DNA of 32,218 nucleotides from an uncultured Bacteroidia bacterium (GCA_913009755.1 CAJVWU010000047.1:1-32218), one strand, 5' to 3'; numbered from the stretch's first letter, positions 10,301 through 17,229 are shown. A program made the numbers and translations. The notes: generated by a model not told the origin, from the letters alone.

Positions 10301-10374
10301 ATTTGGGCGTGGTGCTGAAGCCGGGTGTTATGCTATACAAAGAGCCTGATTTTATTGATTCAAACTCATTCTGA
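7354..10374 (+). CDS. Receiver-like / PEP-pyruvate-binding (PPDK N-terminal) fusion protein, short paralog
   Basis: The protein has 1006 residues and the same plan as the 1134-residue paralog, minus its N-terminal sensor-like ~150 residues. Residues ~27-165 are a receiver-like fold (ILIVSSVYDAF) in which the phosphoacceptor position appears as LVISM, with no Asp. Residues ~173-325 are a second receiver: IILVEDN, likely phosphoacceptor D250 in IISDVSY and K303 in FIDK. From ~433 comes the PPDK-type ATP-grasp domain: GSIGGKARGL, then VAIRSSSLLEDS at 530-541 and FAGIYNTYM. Later come EIEFAVDL with LLQIRPIA, and the C-terminal IGPGRWGSADPW. No phosphohistidine swivel domain is visible. It lies downstream of the LuxR-type regulator on the same strand but has its own candidate promoter. 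Family function is not established; a signalling rather than metabolic role is an inference from the receiver domains. Confidence 0.82.
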   Translation: MIPTKTDLETQKKYFEDVSFSTLMLKRIHNILIVSSVYDAFILEEDGRIEEQIFYEYMSLNLRYPPRFIKAASEKEAMDVLQEEDINLVISMLSAEEKDTFQLADEIKSQYPSVPIVVLTPFSREVSLKLEKLDKSSIDFIFSWLGNADIILAIIKLMEDRMNVEHDVLVVGVQTIILVEDNIRFYSSYLPDIYKIIFKQSKSFMTEGLNEHQKMIRARGRPKILLATNYEEAISLYEKYKDNLLGIISDVSYQRNGKKDPDAGFVLFRHIKKQDKYTPMLLQSSDPANRTKAKALKVGFIDKNSKILNYELREFIKEYFAFGDFVFKDPGTNKEVARARDLKDLQEKIFQIPEKSLQYHIERNHISKWLRARALFPIAALFKEFSSEDFSDCNEIKAFIFDTIANFRITVSRGVIAQFNRESFDEYFTLTRIGEGSIGGKARGLAFLDSLIKRNHLYSLFDGVEITIPKTVVIGTDLFDEFMEMNQLYPIALSEDHSDRQILQRFLDASLPDRLLDDLETIVSAISNPVAIRSSSLLEDSHYQPFAGIYNTYMVPYLKDDLSKMSGMIRQAVKGVYASCFFQDSKAYMLATSNVIDEEKMAIVLQTVCGTQYDNRYYPTLSGVARSVNFYPIPPEKTEDGTASIALGLGKYIVDGGLALRFSPSYPKKILQISTPEMALRETQKHFYALDLDPAHFNIKPDDASGLLQLRISEAEKDGSLRMIASTYDFHNNVLRDGYHHEGKKVITFSNILKYNTFPLAAVLKKVLKLGEKEMGYPVEIEFAVDLHATSNNKYLFYLLQIRPIASPGESVHIHLPDIKKENAIIISKSALGNGIVSDIRDVVYIRPQGFDASRNKDTVEMIAKLNEKFLKDDTNYILIGPGRWGSADPWLGIPVKWPNISAARLIIESGLENYRIDPSQGTHFFQNLTSFRVGYFTINPFINDGYYDLEFLDKQPAVFENDVVRHVRFEKTLPIMLDGKQNLGVVLKPGVMLYKEPDFIDSNSF

Positions 10375-10404
10375 TTTTGATTTTCATGATCCGCCGGCAG
10401 GATG

Positions 10405-10692
10405 CTAACCGGATTTAATATAAGACTTCAAATCACGGTAATAATTTTCATGTGGGCCAAGCATGATCAGTTTCAGAATATTATCTGAAAATCTGTATAC
10501 CGAAAGATATTTTGTGGAGCCCAGAAAGAATTTATAAACAAAAACGCCCTTGAGGTCTCCTTTCTTTTCATCTCCAATCGAAGGTGTTTTCATGATCTGG
10601 CGGATATGGCCATCCAATGCTTTTTTATCCTGCTTATTCAGTTTTTTAACTTTACGGGCAAACAGGCGGGATTGTATGACTTTTCCTGCCAT
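10405..10692 (-). CDS. RelE/ParE-family type II toxin
   Basis: The protein has 95 residues, the usual size. It carries the hallmarks of the RelE/ParE fold: an N-terminal RLFARKVKKLNKQDKKALD helix pair, GDLKGVFVYKFFLG, then the beta strands YLSVYRFSDNILKLIMLGPHENYY. It is likely an mRNA interferase, or a gyrase toxin if ParE-like; the subgroup cannot be decided by eye. Its ATG (10692) directly abuts the antitoxin stop (10693-10695), so the two are translationally coupled in the usual antitoxin-first order. Confidence 0.85.
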   Translation of the reverse strand: MAGKVIQSRLFARKVKKLNKQDKKALDGHIRQIMKTPSIGDEKKGDLKGVFVYKFFLGSTKYLSVYRFSDNILKLIMLGPHENYYRDLKSYIKSG

Positions 10693-10911
10693 TTATCCAA
10701 AAGTGTATTCAGATGATTCCCCGGATTCCAGTTCTGCAATTCCTGTGATCAATTCCTTGATTAGTTTAAAGGACAAATCCGGGTTTTCTTCGGCATACTT
10801 CCCGATTTTTGCCCAATATTCAATCTGTCCTGTGAGTGAGCGGTTTTCAATTTTTGAATACCTTTTGGCTTCTGAAACCAGTTTTTCCGAAATTCTGACC
10901 GCAGTTGACAT
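10693..10911 (-). CDS. ParD-like antitoxin
   Basis: About 72 residues from the chosen ATG at 10911. It begins MSTAVRISEKLVSEAKRY, a ribbon-helix-helix-type DNA-binding start seen in the ParD_like family, followed by SLTGQIEYWAKIGKYAEENP. Two further in-frame starts exist at 10926 and 10947. The 10947 start would lie upstream of the candidate -7 element and is unlikely. The 10926 start would make the mRNA nearly leaderless. The 10911 start matches where the conserved domain begins. It should neutralise the adjacent toxin and autorepress through the palindrome at 10951-10965. Confidence 0.8.
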   Translation of the reverse strand: MSTAVRISEKLVSEAKRYSKIENRSLTGQIEYWAKIGKYAEENPDLSFKLIKELITGIAELESGESSEYTFG

Positions 10912-10933
10912 ATTAAGTTCTTTCATATTTGTA

Positions 10934-10965
10934 CAAAAATACAACATTTAGTTGCAAAATGCAAC
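10934..10965 (-). promoter_or_regulatory. Toxin-antitoxin promoter with palindromic operator
   Basis: On the minus strand, TATTTTTG (10934-10941) matches TAnnTTTG. A TTG at 10962-10964 sits 20 bases upstream as the -33 element. That TTG lies inside a perfect palindrome GTTGCA-AAA-TGCAAC at 10951-10965. An antitoxin dimer bound there would cover the -33 box, the classic conditional-repression layout of type II modules. Confidence 0.6.
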
Positions 10966-11398
10966 AAGTAATAAATGTATAATCGGCTATGTGGAAAAAA
11001 AATGGACTTACACTAAAATCCAGGCTTTTTTAAAAAATGATGTTGACAAAGTAGTGAAGTTTTTCTCATCTTCCTACAATTCAAAAGATTCGAAACTGTA
11101 TTTATACATTAACGATGAATTGCAGTGCGTTTTAAAAAAGGAAACCTGATACTGGTATGGTGTAACCAATACCGGAGACACTATTTTACTGACAGTAGTA
11201 TCGGAAAACGGTTTTCGGACAACAAAAACGATTATTAACCAATCCGTGAATGCAGAGGTTTATCTCATTATTGACAAATAGAGAAAAGCACCTCTTGTAA
11301 ACAAAGTCTATTCCCAAAAAGTCCGGAGTATTGAAAACATGATGATACCTAAAAACAGGGTTTATAAAGATGCTGAAAGCCATAATACCCTGAAATAA
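10952..11398 (+). pseudogene. Decayed hypothetical gene remnant with two in-frame stops
   Basis: One frame reads coherently for ~148 codons, to TAA 11396-11398, but is interrupted by TGA (11147-11149) and TAG (11279-11281). It also has a stop immediately upstream (10949-10951) and no usable ATG near the 5' end. Segments look protein-like: KKWTYTKIQAFLKNDVDKVV before the first stop, then NTGDTILLTVVSENGFRTTK, then KAPLVNKVYSQKVRSIENMM. I do not recognise the family. The 5' end merges into the toxin-antitoxin operator, as if the module's arrival truncated an older gene. It could also be chance coding-like sequence. Confidence 0.35.
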
Positions 11399-11479
11399 AC
11401 ATTTTTATACCCTGAAAGAACGAATCAAAAGGTTGTTAAAAGATGACCAGAACATTATAAACAGTAATTTTAGCAGTTA

Positions 11480-11551
11480 ACAATAAAATTATTGTTAAAA
11501 TCACTTGACAATGAAGATATTGTTACGTACATTTGCCAATAAAATTATTGT
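11480..11551 (+). promoter_or_regulatory. Promoter of ATPase operon flanked by two copies of a palindrome
   Basis: TACATTTG (11528-11535) is an exact TAnnTTTG -7 element, with TTG (11505-11507) 20 bases upstream. The sequence ACAATAA-AA-TTATTGT (11480-11495), a perfect inverted repeat, recurs at 11537-11551 as CAATAA-AA-TTATTGT. One copy lies just upstream of the -33 box and one just downstream of the -7 box, 56 bases apart. This looks like a two-site operator for an unknown dimeric repressor. It also shows that the coding start is the ATG at 11553, not the upstream TTG at 11505. Confidence 0.55.
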
Positions 11552-11552
11552 C

Positions 11553-12752
11553 ATGGAAAAAGAAAGTAACTGGATTCATCCCAAAACAATTACCGGACCT
11601 CCTGCTGAAGGAGATTATTTTTTTCGCAGGGATTACATCAATGACGAATTCTGGAAAGAAATTGAAAAAGGAAGTCACGTACTTTTTATTGCACCAAGAC
11701 GTGTCGGGAAGACTTCCGTTATGAAAGACCTTGTTAAAAACAAAAAAGTCGGTTTTTTATGCAGATATGATAATATCGAAGCAGACTGTAACCAAAATCA
11801 GCTATTTAAAAGGATATTTCTGTTATTGATTAATGAATTAAACACAGTAAATAAAGTAAAAAAGAAAATAGGTAACTGGCTAAAAGGAAGAGGAATTGCT
11901 GAAATAAATGTTGACGGATCAGTTAAATTTATCTCAAAAAAGATTGATTATAAAACCGAACTATTGTCCGTTTTAGGTGAATTAAAATCAATTGATCAGA
12001 GGGTTGTTCTTTTTCTGGATGAATTTCCGGAAGTGATCAATGCCATTGCCCGCAATGATAGCAAAGAAAAAGCAATAGAAACGTTGCATACGATCAGGGA
12101 AATAAGGTATGATGATGATTTTTCCAATTTTATACTTGTGCTTGCAGGATCAATCGGCCTGGATAATGTCGTTAATGATCTTGACCGGCCAAAATTGATA
12201 AATGATCTGCACAGGATTAAATTACCCGCCCTGAGTAAGGAAGAAGCCCGGCAAATGATCAGGCAAATAACAAAAGGGGCAACAATGGAGATCAAAGCAG
12301 AACAGGAAATCTATATCATTAATAAACTGGGCCAGCTTATCCCTTATTTTATTCAGAGTATGATTGAGGAATGCAACAGAATATTGCAAAGGGATAGCTG
12401 CCGGCCGTTGCTTGAAAACAAAGATGTTGACCTTGCTTTTAATCATTTGCTGAAGCAGGATGAGAACCTGAAAGATTGGAAGTCCCGGTTAAAAGAACCC
12501 TACCTGACGAAAAACAAATTCAGTTTTTGCAATAATATCCTGACACACTGTGCTCATAAAGATAAAATATTCATTCAGGAAATATATGACATCTCTGCAA
12601 AATGGAAACAACAGGAAGATTATATGGAATTGATGCAGATGTTAGTTAGGGACGGCTATTTATTCGAGGAAAAAGAAACCTATGTTTTTCTTTCGCCCCT
12701 TTTGAAAGCATGGTGGAAACGACAGCATCCGGAATATGAACTTAATAAATGA
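11553..12752 (+). CDS. P-loop ATPase of the archaeal-type ATPase (AAA+/STAND-like) group
   Basis: About 399 residues from the ATG at 11553. A Walker A motif, APRRVGKTS, lies at residues 47-55, and Walker B is VVLFLDEFPE near residue 150. LVLAGSIGL follows as a sensor-1-like strand. The C-terminal part (TKNKFSFCNNILTHCAHKDK to YLFEEKETYVFLSPLLKAWW) reads as a winged helix ending in the 'F-x-S-P-L-L-x-x-W' type of tail seen in archaeal-type ATPases. The N-terminal PPAEGDYFFRRDYI resembles the start of such stand-alone ATPases. The next gene begins 5 bases after its stop, so the two ATPases are surely cotranscribed. The role is unknown; defence or regulated switching are possibilities suggested only by fold and company. 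Confidence 0.72.
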   Translation: MEKESNWIHPKTITGPPAEGDYFFRRDYINDEFWKEIEKGSHVLFIAPRRVGKTSVMKDLVKNKKVGFLCRYDNIEADCNQNQLFKRIFLLLINELNTVNKVKKKIGNWLKGRGIAEINVDGSVKFISKKIDYKTELLSVLGELKSIDQRVVLFLDEFPEVINAIARNDSKEKAIETLHTIREIRYDDDFSNFILVLAGSIGLDNVVNDLDRPKLINDLHRIKLPALSKEEARQMIRQITKGATMEIKAEQEIYIINKLGQLIPYFIQSMIEECNRILQRDSCRPLLENKDVDLAFNHLLKQDENLKDWKSRLKEPYLTKNKFSFCNNILTHCAHKDKIFIQEIYDISAKWKQQEDYMELMQMLVRDGYLFEEKETYVFLSPLLKAWWKRQHPEYELNK

Positions 12753-12757
12753 ATTAA

Positions 12758-15358
12758 ATGGAAAACAGAAGCATTAATTTTTTTCAATCGGCAAATCTTA
12801 CTAATGAGGAAAGCAAACAGCATTTTGTCGTTAGGCAAAATGAGTTCCACCGGATAATCAGTGAAATAAAAAGGGATAAAATGGAAGGGTCTGTCCAGCA
12901 TTATATAGTGTTGGGACACCGAGGAAGCGGCAAATCCACGCTGTTGAGAAGGATAGAAGCCGAAATCTGTACAGATGAAGACCTTTCGACAAGATTTATG
13001 GTGGTTAACCTGAGTGAGGAGCAGGCAGGTATATACCGTCTTTATGATGTGTGGGATGCCGTGATAGAGGAAATGAAAGAAAGAAAAATTGCGGTGGAGA
13101 AAGTTTTATGGACTGGTTATTCCGATGACAGTATTGCCTATACCAGAAAACTGTTTCTGTCAATACAACAGGCCCTGAAAAGAGAAAAGAAAAAGCTGAT
13201 CCTGCTTGTTGACAACATTGACAGGATTTTTGATGCTATCGGCGAGGAAAGTCATCTGTTGCGTGAATTGCTGACCAATTATAACGATGTCCGCATAGTT
13301 GGGGGCAGCACACGGATGAATGAACATTACTGGAAATACGAAAAGCCGTTTTATCAGTTTTTCAGTCTCATCCGGCTTGAAGCGCTCACCGCCGATGAAG
13401 TTAAAATATTGCTGTTGTATTGGAGCGATTACCTGGGTCAGCCGGTTATCAGGAAATTTATTGAAGAACATCCTGGAAAGCTGAATACCATCAGGACACT
13501 GACCGACGGGATGCCGCGGACGCTTTTGTATTTTATCCAATTGTTAATTGACCGCCCGAATCAGAATGGCTTCGATTACCTGCGTTTTATTTTAGATCAG
13601 GCAACACCCGTTTATCAGGAACGGCTCCTGAAATTACCTCCCGCACAGCGAAAAATTGTTCTGGAACTTTCCTTTTTCCGTGATGCCGTAAAAGTTGAAC
13701 CACTAATTAACAAATGTAAAATGCCCGGGAAGGTGATTTCCGCGCAGCTTGCTCAATTGGAAAAAGCGGGAATTGTGGAAAAAATCAAAGGATTAAAGAA
13801 AAACAATTTATACCGGGTTGCTGAACGTTTCTTCAATTTATGGCTGGTGATGACCCAAGGAGGACCCAGGGAAAAGCACCAGGTGAAATACCTGACCTTG
13901 TTTCTCGAAAGCTGGTATGACCAGACTGAATTACAGCAATTGCTCACGGAACATCTGAATGCATTAAAATCAGGTGATCTGAAACCGGCGTATGCCGCCA
14001 TGATGACCAAAGCGCTCGTGCATTCCAGGTTTATTACTTTGGATGAACGGGATGAACTGATCAATAAAACAACAACATACAAAGGGGTGAAGCCTTTGGA
14101 TATTTCATTCCTTCCTGAACCTTCCGATAAAATTTTCGAAAAGATAAACAGACTGTTGAAGGATAAAAAATGTAATAAAGCAAGGGAAGAATTGAAAGCG
14201 GTAGATCAGGAGAATGCCGATAAATATTTTCTTTATGGCCTGTCTTATCATATAGAGGGCCAACTAGAAAGAGCTGAGGACTTCTACCTGCAAGCCATCG
14301 AAAAGGGGCATGTTGGTGCCCTTTACAACCTTGCAAATATGTATCGGGAAAGCGGCCGGAAAGAGGAAGCTGAAAAATACTACCTGCAAGCCATCGAAAA
14401 GGGGCATGTTGGTGCCCTTTACAACCTTGCAAAAATGTATCGGGAAAGCGGACGCCAAGAAGAAGCTGAAAAATACTACCTGAAAGCCATTGAAAAGGGT
14501 AATCTTGAAGCCCTTAACAACCTGGCAGTTATGTATGATAAATTAGGCCGAAAAGAAGAAGCGGAAAAATACTACCTGCAAGCCATCAAAAAAGGAGCTA
14601 TTAAGGCCCTGTTCAACCTGGCAAATATGTATCGGGAAACAGGGCGCACAGAAGAAGCGGAAAAATACTACCTGCAAGCCATCGAAAAGGGAGATGCTGA
14701 GGCCCTGAACAACCTGGCAGTTATGTATGATAAATTAGGCCGAAAAGAAGAAGCGGAAAAATACTACCTGCAAGCCATCGAAAAGGGAGATGTTAATGCC
14801 TTGTTTAACCTGGCAGTTATGTATAAGGAAACAGGGCGCACAGAAGAAGCGGAAAAATACTACCTGCAAGCCATCGAAAAGGGAGATGTTAATGCCTTGT
14901 TTAACCTGGCAGTTTTTTATTATTACGAAAATAGGAACCAGACGAAAGCATTGCAATTGATGGAACAAATCCCACCATCAAATCAGGATGAAAAATACAA
15001 ATTATTCTATGCTATTTGCTTATTGTGGGTGGGGAAGATGAAAGAATATGAGAACTTGATCAAAGAAATAGTACCAGAGATGATAAAAGAAGAGCAAGTT
15101 GAAAATCTTGAAATGTTATTTCTTGAATTACTGGTACACTATCAATCCCGTACGGTGTGGGAATGGTTTATGTCCGAAGAAACGGGAGAGCAGTTAAAAA
15201 AATTACTACAACCCTTATATTTTGTTACCGCCGGTTTTATCAACGAAGAGCGGGCAAAGGAAGAAGTGCTGAAAGCCGGGCCTGAGTTAAAAGAAAGTAT
15301 TGAGCAGATCAGGGAATACATTTTAAAAAGACAGGAATTTTATTACGGCAAGTCATAA
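12758..15358 (+). CDS. P-loop ATPase with C-terminal array of 32-residue TPR/Sel1-like repeats
   Basis: The protein has 866 residues. Walker A GHRGSGKS lies at residues 53-60 and Walker B LILLVDNID at about 147-155. A winged-helix region follows (LPPAQRKIVLEL, KMPGKVISAQLAQLEKAGIV), then the ERFFNLWLVM segment typical of archaeal-type ATPases. Residues ~504-727 are seven helical repeats of exactly 32 residues, with cores such as EEAEKYYLQAIEKG and ALYNLANMYRESGR. An unrecognised ~140-residue helical C-terminus ends the protein. The plan (NTPase plus helical repeats) is that of STAND-like sensors, where repeats recognise a ligand and the ATPase oligomerises. This is inference. No nuclease, protease, TIR or other effector domain was seen. 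The last 6 bases overlap the end of the convergent PLP-enzyme gene. Confidence 0.72.
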   Translation: MENRSINFFQSANLTNEESKQHFVVRQNEFHRIISEIKRDKMEGSVQHYIVLGHRGSGKSTLLRRIEAEICTDEDLSTRFMVVNLSEEQAGIYRLYDVWDAVIEEMKERKIAVEKVLWTGYSDDSIAYTRKLFLSIQQALKREKKKLILLVDNIDRIFDAIGEESHLLRELLTNYNDVRIVGGSTRMNEHYWKYEKPFYQFFSLIRLEALTADEVKILLLYWSDYLGQPVIRKFIEEHPGKLNTIRTLTDGMPRTLLYFIQLLIDRPNQNGFDYLRFILDQATPVYQERLLKLPPAQRKIVLELSFFRDAVKVEPLINKCKMPGKVISAQLAQLEKAGIVEKIKGLKKNNLYRVAERFFNLWLVMTQGGPREKHQVKYLTLFLESWYDQTELQQLLTEHLNALKSGDLKPAYAAMMTKALVHSRFITLDERDELINKTTTYKGVKPLDISFLPEPSDKIFEKINRLLKDKKCNKAREELKAVDQENADKYFLYGLSYHIEGQLERAEDFYLQAIEKGHVGALYNLANMYRESGRKEEAEKYYLQAIEKGHVGALYNLAKMYRESGRQEEAEKYYLKAIEKGNLEALNNLAVMYDKLGRKEEAEKYYLQAIKKGAIKALFNLANMYRETGRTEEAEKYYLQAIEKGDAEALNNLAVMYDKLGRKEEAEKYYLQAIEKGDVNALFNLAVMYKETGRTEEAEKYYLQAIEKGDVNALFNLAVFYYYENRNQTKALQLMEQIPPSNQDEKYKLFYAICLLWVGKMKEYENLIKEIVPEMIKEEQVENLEMLFLELLVHYQSRTVWEWFMSEETGEQLKKLLQPLYFVTAGFINEERAKEEVLKAGPELKESIEQIREYILKRQEFYYGKS
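14267..14938 (+). repeat. Seven in-frame 96-bp tandem repeats
   Basis: Units begin near 14267, 14363, 14459, 14555, 14651, 14747 and 14843, spaced exactly 96 bases. Neighbouring units share long identical runs, for example TACCTGCAAGCCATCGAAAA in nearly all. Units also alternate between an MYDKLGRK type and an MYRETGRT type, giving a 192-base higher-order period in the second half. The high DNA identity indicates recent duplication or gene conversion and makes copy number likely to vary. Confidence 0.9.
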
Positions 15359-16420
15359 GTCCCCATGATTGGTTTTTAATTTCAACAAATTTACCGTCAA
15401 ACAAGAGTGCACAGGAAGAATCCCGACCACATCGCCCGGTTTATATTTACGGATAAACTCTTTCGGCATTTTCACAATGCCGTGTTCCTGGCTGAGGGAC
15501 GAAACATAAGCACCGGGAATGGGTTCGCCCCAGCCGTTTTCGGTCAATTCGACGACGTAGCCAAACAGGCGAAAGTTGTTGTCGGCTTCAATGAATTCTT
15601 TGGATAAATGCACGGCACCCCCGTAAATGACCAGCTCTTTTCTGCCGGGATAAACCGAAACCACCGGGCAGATAACGGCAACGGCAATATCATCCAACCT
15701 GCATGAGCCAATATGGTATTGCATCACATCATAATACACAAAATTTCCCGGCCTGATTTCGTCAAATCCGTTGCAATCGTCAGCAAGGCTGCACGAAGGG
15801 GTGTCGCCGTAAGAAGTGATAATTTCGGGAAAATGTTGGAGGTATTTAGCTTTTAAACGATTTAGCTTTTGCCGGGCATCTTCCATGATGGACAGGATAT
15901 TTGCTTTCCCCCCGGCCGAATAAGTGTGTCCTGCATGGGTAAGAAAACCTTTGAAAGAAAGTGTACCTGAATCTGAAAGAACCCTGATGATTGATTCAAT
16001 TTCCGGGTCATTTGGCAACAAACCGCTGCGGTGGTAACCGGTATCAATCTTGATGAAAACCCCGGCTTTGTTTTGCAAACTTTTGGCGAGAACAGATGTG
16101 GAATAAGCAGAATCAACAAGCAGGTTGAGTTGAACTTTTACGGCCAGCCGGTTGATTTCTTCCATTTCCAACAGGTTTGCCGGAAAGGCAATGGTGATGT
16201 CGTTCCAGCCATGACCGATAAAATATTGTGCCATGGAAACCGAAGAAACCGTGATTTTCCCCACTCCTTTTTTTCTGAATATTTTTCCGATTTCTGCCGA
16301 CTGGTGCGTTTTGAAGTGCGGACGGAAAACGGCATGGCTATGTCTGGCTTTGGCCAGCATCCGGTCAATGTTCCTGCTCACTTTTTTCCGGTCAATGATG
16401 AGTTCCGGTTTGTTATCCAT
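15353..16420 (-). CDS. D-threonine aldolase / D-serine dehydratase-like PLP enzyme
   Basis: The protein has 355 residues, a normal length for the alanine-racemase N-terminal fold DSD1/D-TA family. RPHFKTH at residues 33-39 is the hallmark PLP-lysine loop, with K37 the likely Schiff-base lysine. FIKIDTGYHRSGL, then LTHAGHTYS and TPSCS follow along the barrel. The C-terminal LPVHSC supplies H338 and C340 at the positions of the metal ligands of D-serine dehydratase/D-threonine aldolase enzymes. It likely cleaves or dehydrates a D-beta-hydroxy amino acid; the substrate cannot be fixed from sequence. It lies downstream of the rhodanese genes on the same strand but has its own candidate promoter, so it is probably a separate unit. 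Confidence 0.85.
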   Translation of the reverse strand: MDNKPELIIDRKKVSRNIDRMLAKARHSHAVFRPHFKTHQSAEIGKIFRKKGVGKITVSSVSMAQYFIGHGWNDITIAFPANLLEMEEINRLAVKVQLNLLVDSAYSTSVLAKSLQNKAGVFIKIDTGYHRSGLLPNDPEIESIIRVLSDSGTLSFKGFLTHAGHTYSAGGKANILSIMEDARQKLNRLKAKYLQHFPEIITSYGDTPSCSLADDCNGFDEIRPGNFVYYDVMQYHIGSCRLDDIAVAVICPVVSVYPGRKELVIYGGAVHLSKEFIEADNNFRLFGYVVELTENGWGEPIPGAYVSSLSQEHGIVKMPKEFIRKYKPGDVVGILPVHSCLTVNLLKLKTNHGDL

Positions 16421-16448
16421 GAAGTATTATGTTAAAATGGTTTGACAA

Positions 16449-16456
16449 CAAATGTA
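16449..16456 (-). promoter_or_regulatory. Candidate -7 element (TACATTTG) for the PLP-enzyme gene
   Basis: On the minus strand TACATTTG matches TAnnTTTG exactly, 29 bases before the ATG at 16420. No clear -33 partner. It supports separate transcription from the sulfur operon that ends at 16588. Confidence 0.4.
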
Positions 16457-16587
16457 AGCCAAATTAATCTGCTCCTATCAGTTACCCGGAGGAAGTAAAG
16501 TTTAAATGTTTAAAATCGATTCGAAATAGTAACAGTGAATTTACCGTCTGTACGTTTATTCCAGTTTTTTTGAAAAAAGGACAACAC

Positions 16588-17229
16588 TCAGCAACCACCC
16601 GAGGCTGCTACCACTTTCTTTTTACGGCGGATGACCACCGGTTTTTTCTTTGCAGTTTTTTGTGAATTATTGTTAACGGTAGTGCTACGGGCCACTTTGG
16701 CATAGTCGTACCGGGCCATGCCCTTTCGATAACTTTTATCGCCTTTTGTTTCAGCGAGGGTGTTTTTGTGGGTTTTGTAGTAATCGTAACCGCCAAGGAG
16801 GATTTTAACATTATTAAAACCAGTTTGTCGAAACCACATCCACGGGCCGTTAGCCTGAAGCTGGTCGTTACCGTAAAGCACAACGGTCATGTTTTTGTTC
16901 CGCAATTCTTTCAGGTGTTCAATATTTTCAGGATCAGTCAGGTCGTAAGCCGAAATGTTTTCAGCTCCGGGGATGTGTCCCTGTCCGTAAGTAAATTTAT
17001 CCCGTATGTCAATAAGAACGACTTCGCCGTTTACTTTGTTCAGAACATCAGCCAGTTGGAAGGGCTGAAAGCAGGCATCTTTATCATGCAGAAGCTGAAT
17101 GCTTTGTTGAAGTGAGAGCTTGTAAGTAAAACGGGGTTTTTTCAGGGTAAGAAAACCGACCAGGATAATCAACACAAAAATGATCACCGTTACCAGGGTT
17201 TTTTTGGGGTTTAATTCGTGAACATGCAT
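16588..17229 (-). CDS. Membrane-anchored rhodanese-like protein lacking the catalytic cysteine, C-terminal GGC tail
   Basis: The protein has 213 residues. An N-terminal transmembrane anchor (about residues 11-28, LVTVIIFVLIILVGFLTL) precedes a rhodanese fold: VVLIDIRDKFTYGQGHIPGA, VVLYGNDQ and NVKILLGGYDYY. The active-site loop that normally reads YCxxG here reads LYGNDQ, so the catalytic cysteine is missing. Only two cysteines exist: one in DKDACF and the very last residue. The C-terminus is a lysine/arginine-rich stretch ending IRRKKKVVAASGGC, nearly identical to the end of the neighbouring rhodanese at 17281-17892. It is the last gene of the Psr/YeeE operon, 51 bases after its paralog. Likely role: periplasmic or membrane-surface sulfane-sulfur handling, with the tail cysteine as possible carrier (inference). 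Confidence 0.8.
   Translation of the reverse strand: MHVHELNPKKTLVTVIIFVLIILVGFLTLKKPRFTYKLSLQQSIQLLHDKDACFQPFQLADVLNKVNGEVVLIDIRDKFTYGQGHIPGAENISAYDLTDPENIEHLKELRNKNMTVVLYGNDQLQANGPWMWFRQTGFNNVKILLGGYDYYKTHKNTLAETKGDKSYRKGMARYDYAKVARSTTVNNNSQKTAKKKPVVIRRKKKVVAASGGC

Noticed and set aside
10550-10951. Plus-strand frame of 133 codons opposite the toxin and antitoxin
   Set aside because: Entirely antisense to a well-supported toxin-antitoxin pair, with no recognisable domain.
11505-11552. TTG at 11505 as start of the first ATPase
   Set aside because: It coincides with the -33 TTG of a well-spaced promoter whose -7 TACATTTG is at 11528-11535; the ATG at 11553 matches where the conserved protein begins.
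14267-14938. CRISPR-like array
   Set aside because: Repeats are contiguous, 96 bases long, in frame and encode helical repeats; there are no unique spacers.
14061-14968. Minus-strand open frames across the repeat array
   Set aside because: They are antisense shadows of the 96-bp repeats; the peptides merely echo the repeat and show no domain.
16555-16590. Rho-independent terminator after the second rhodanese gene
   Set aside because: Only an A6/T6 stem is visible near 16565-16580, with no GC in the stem; too weak to call.
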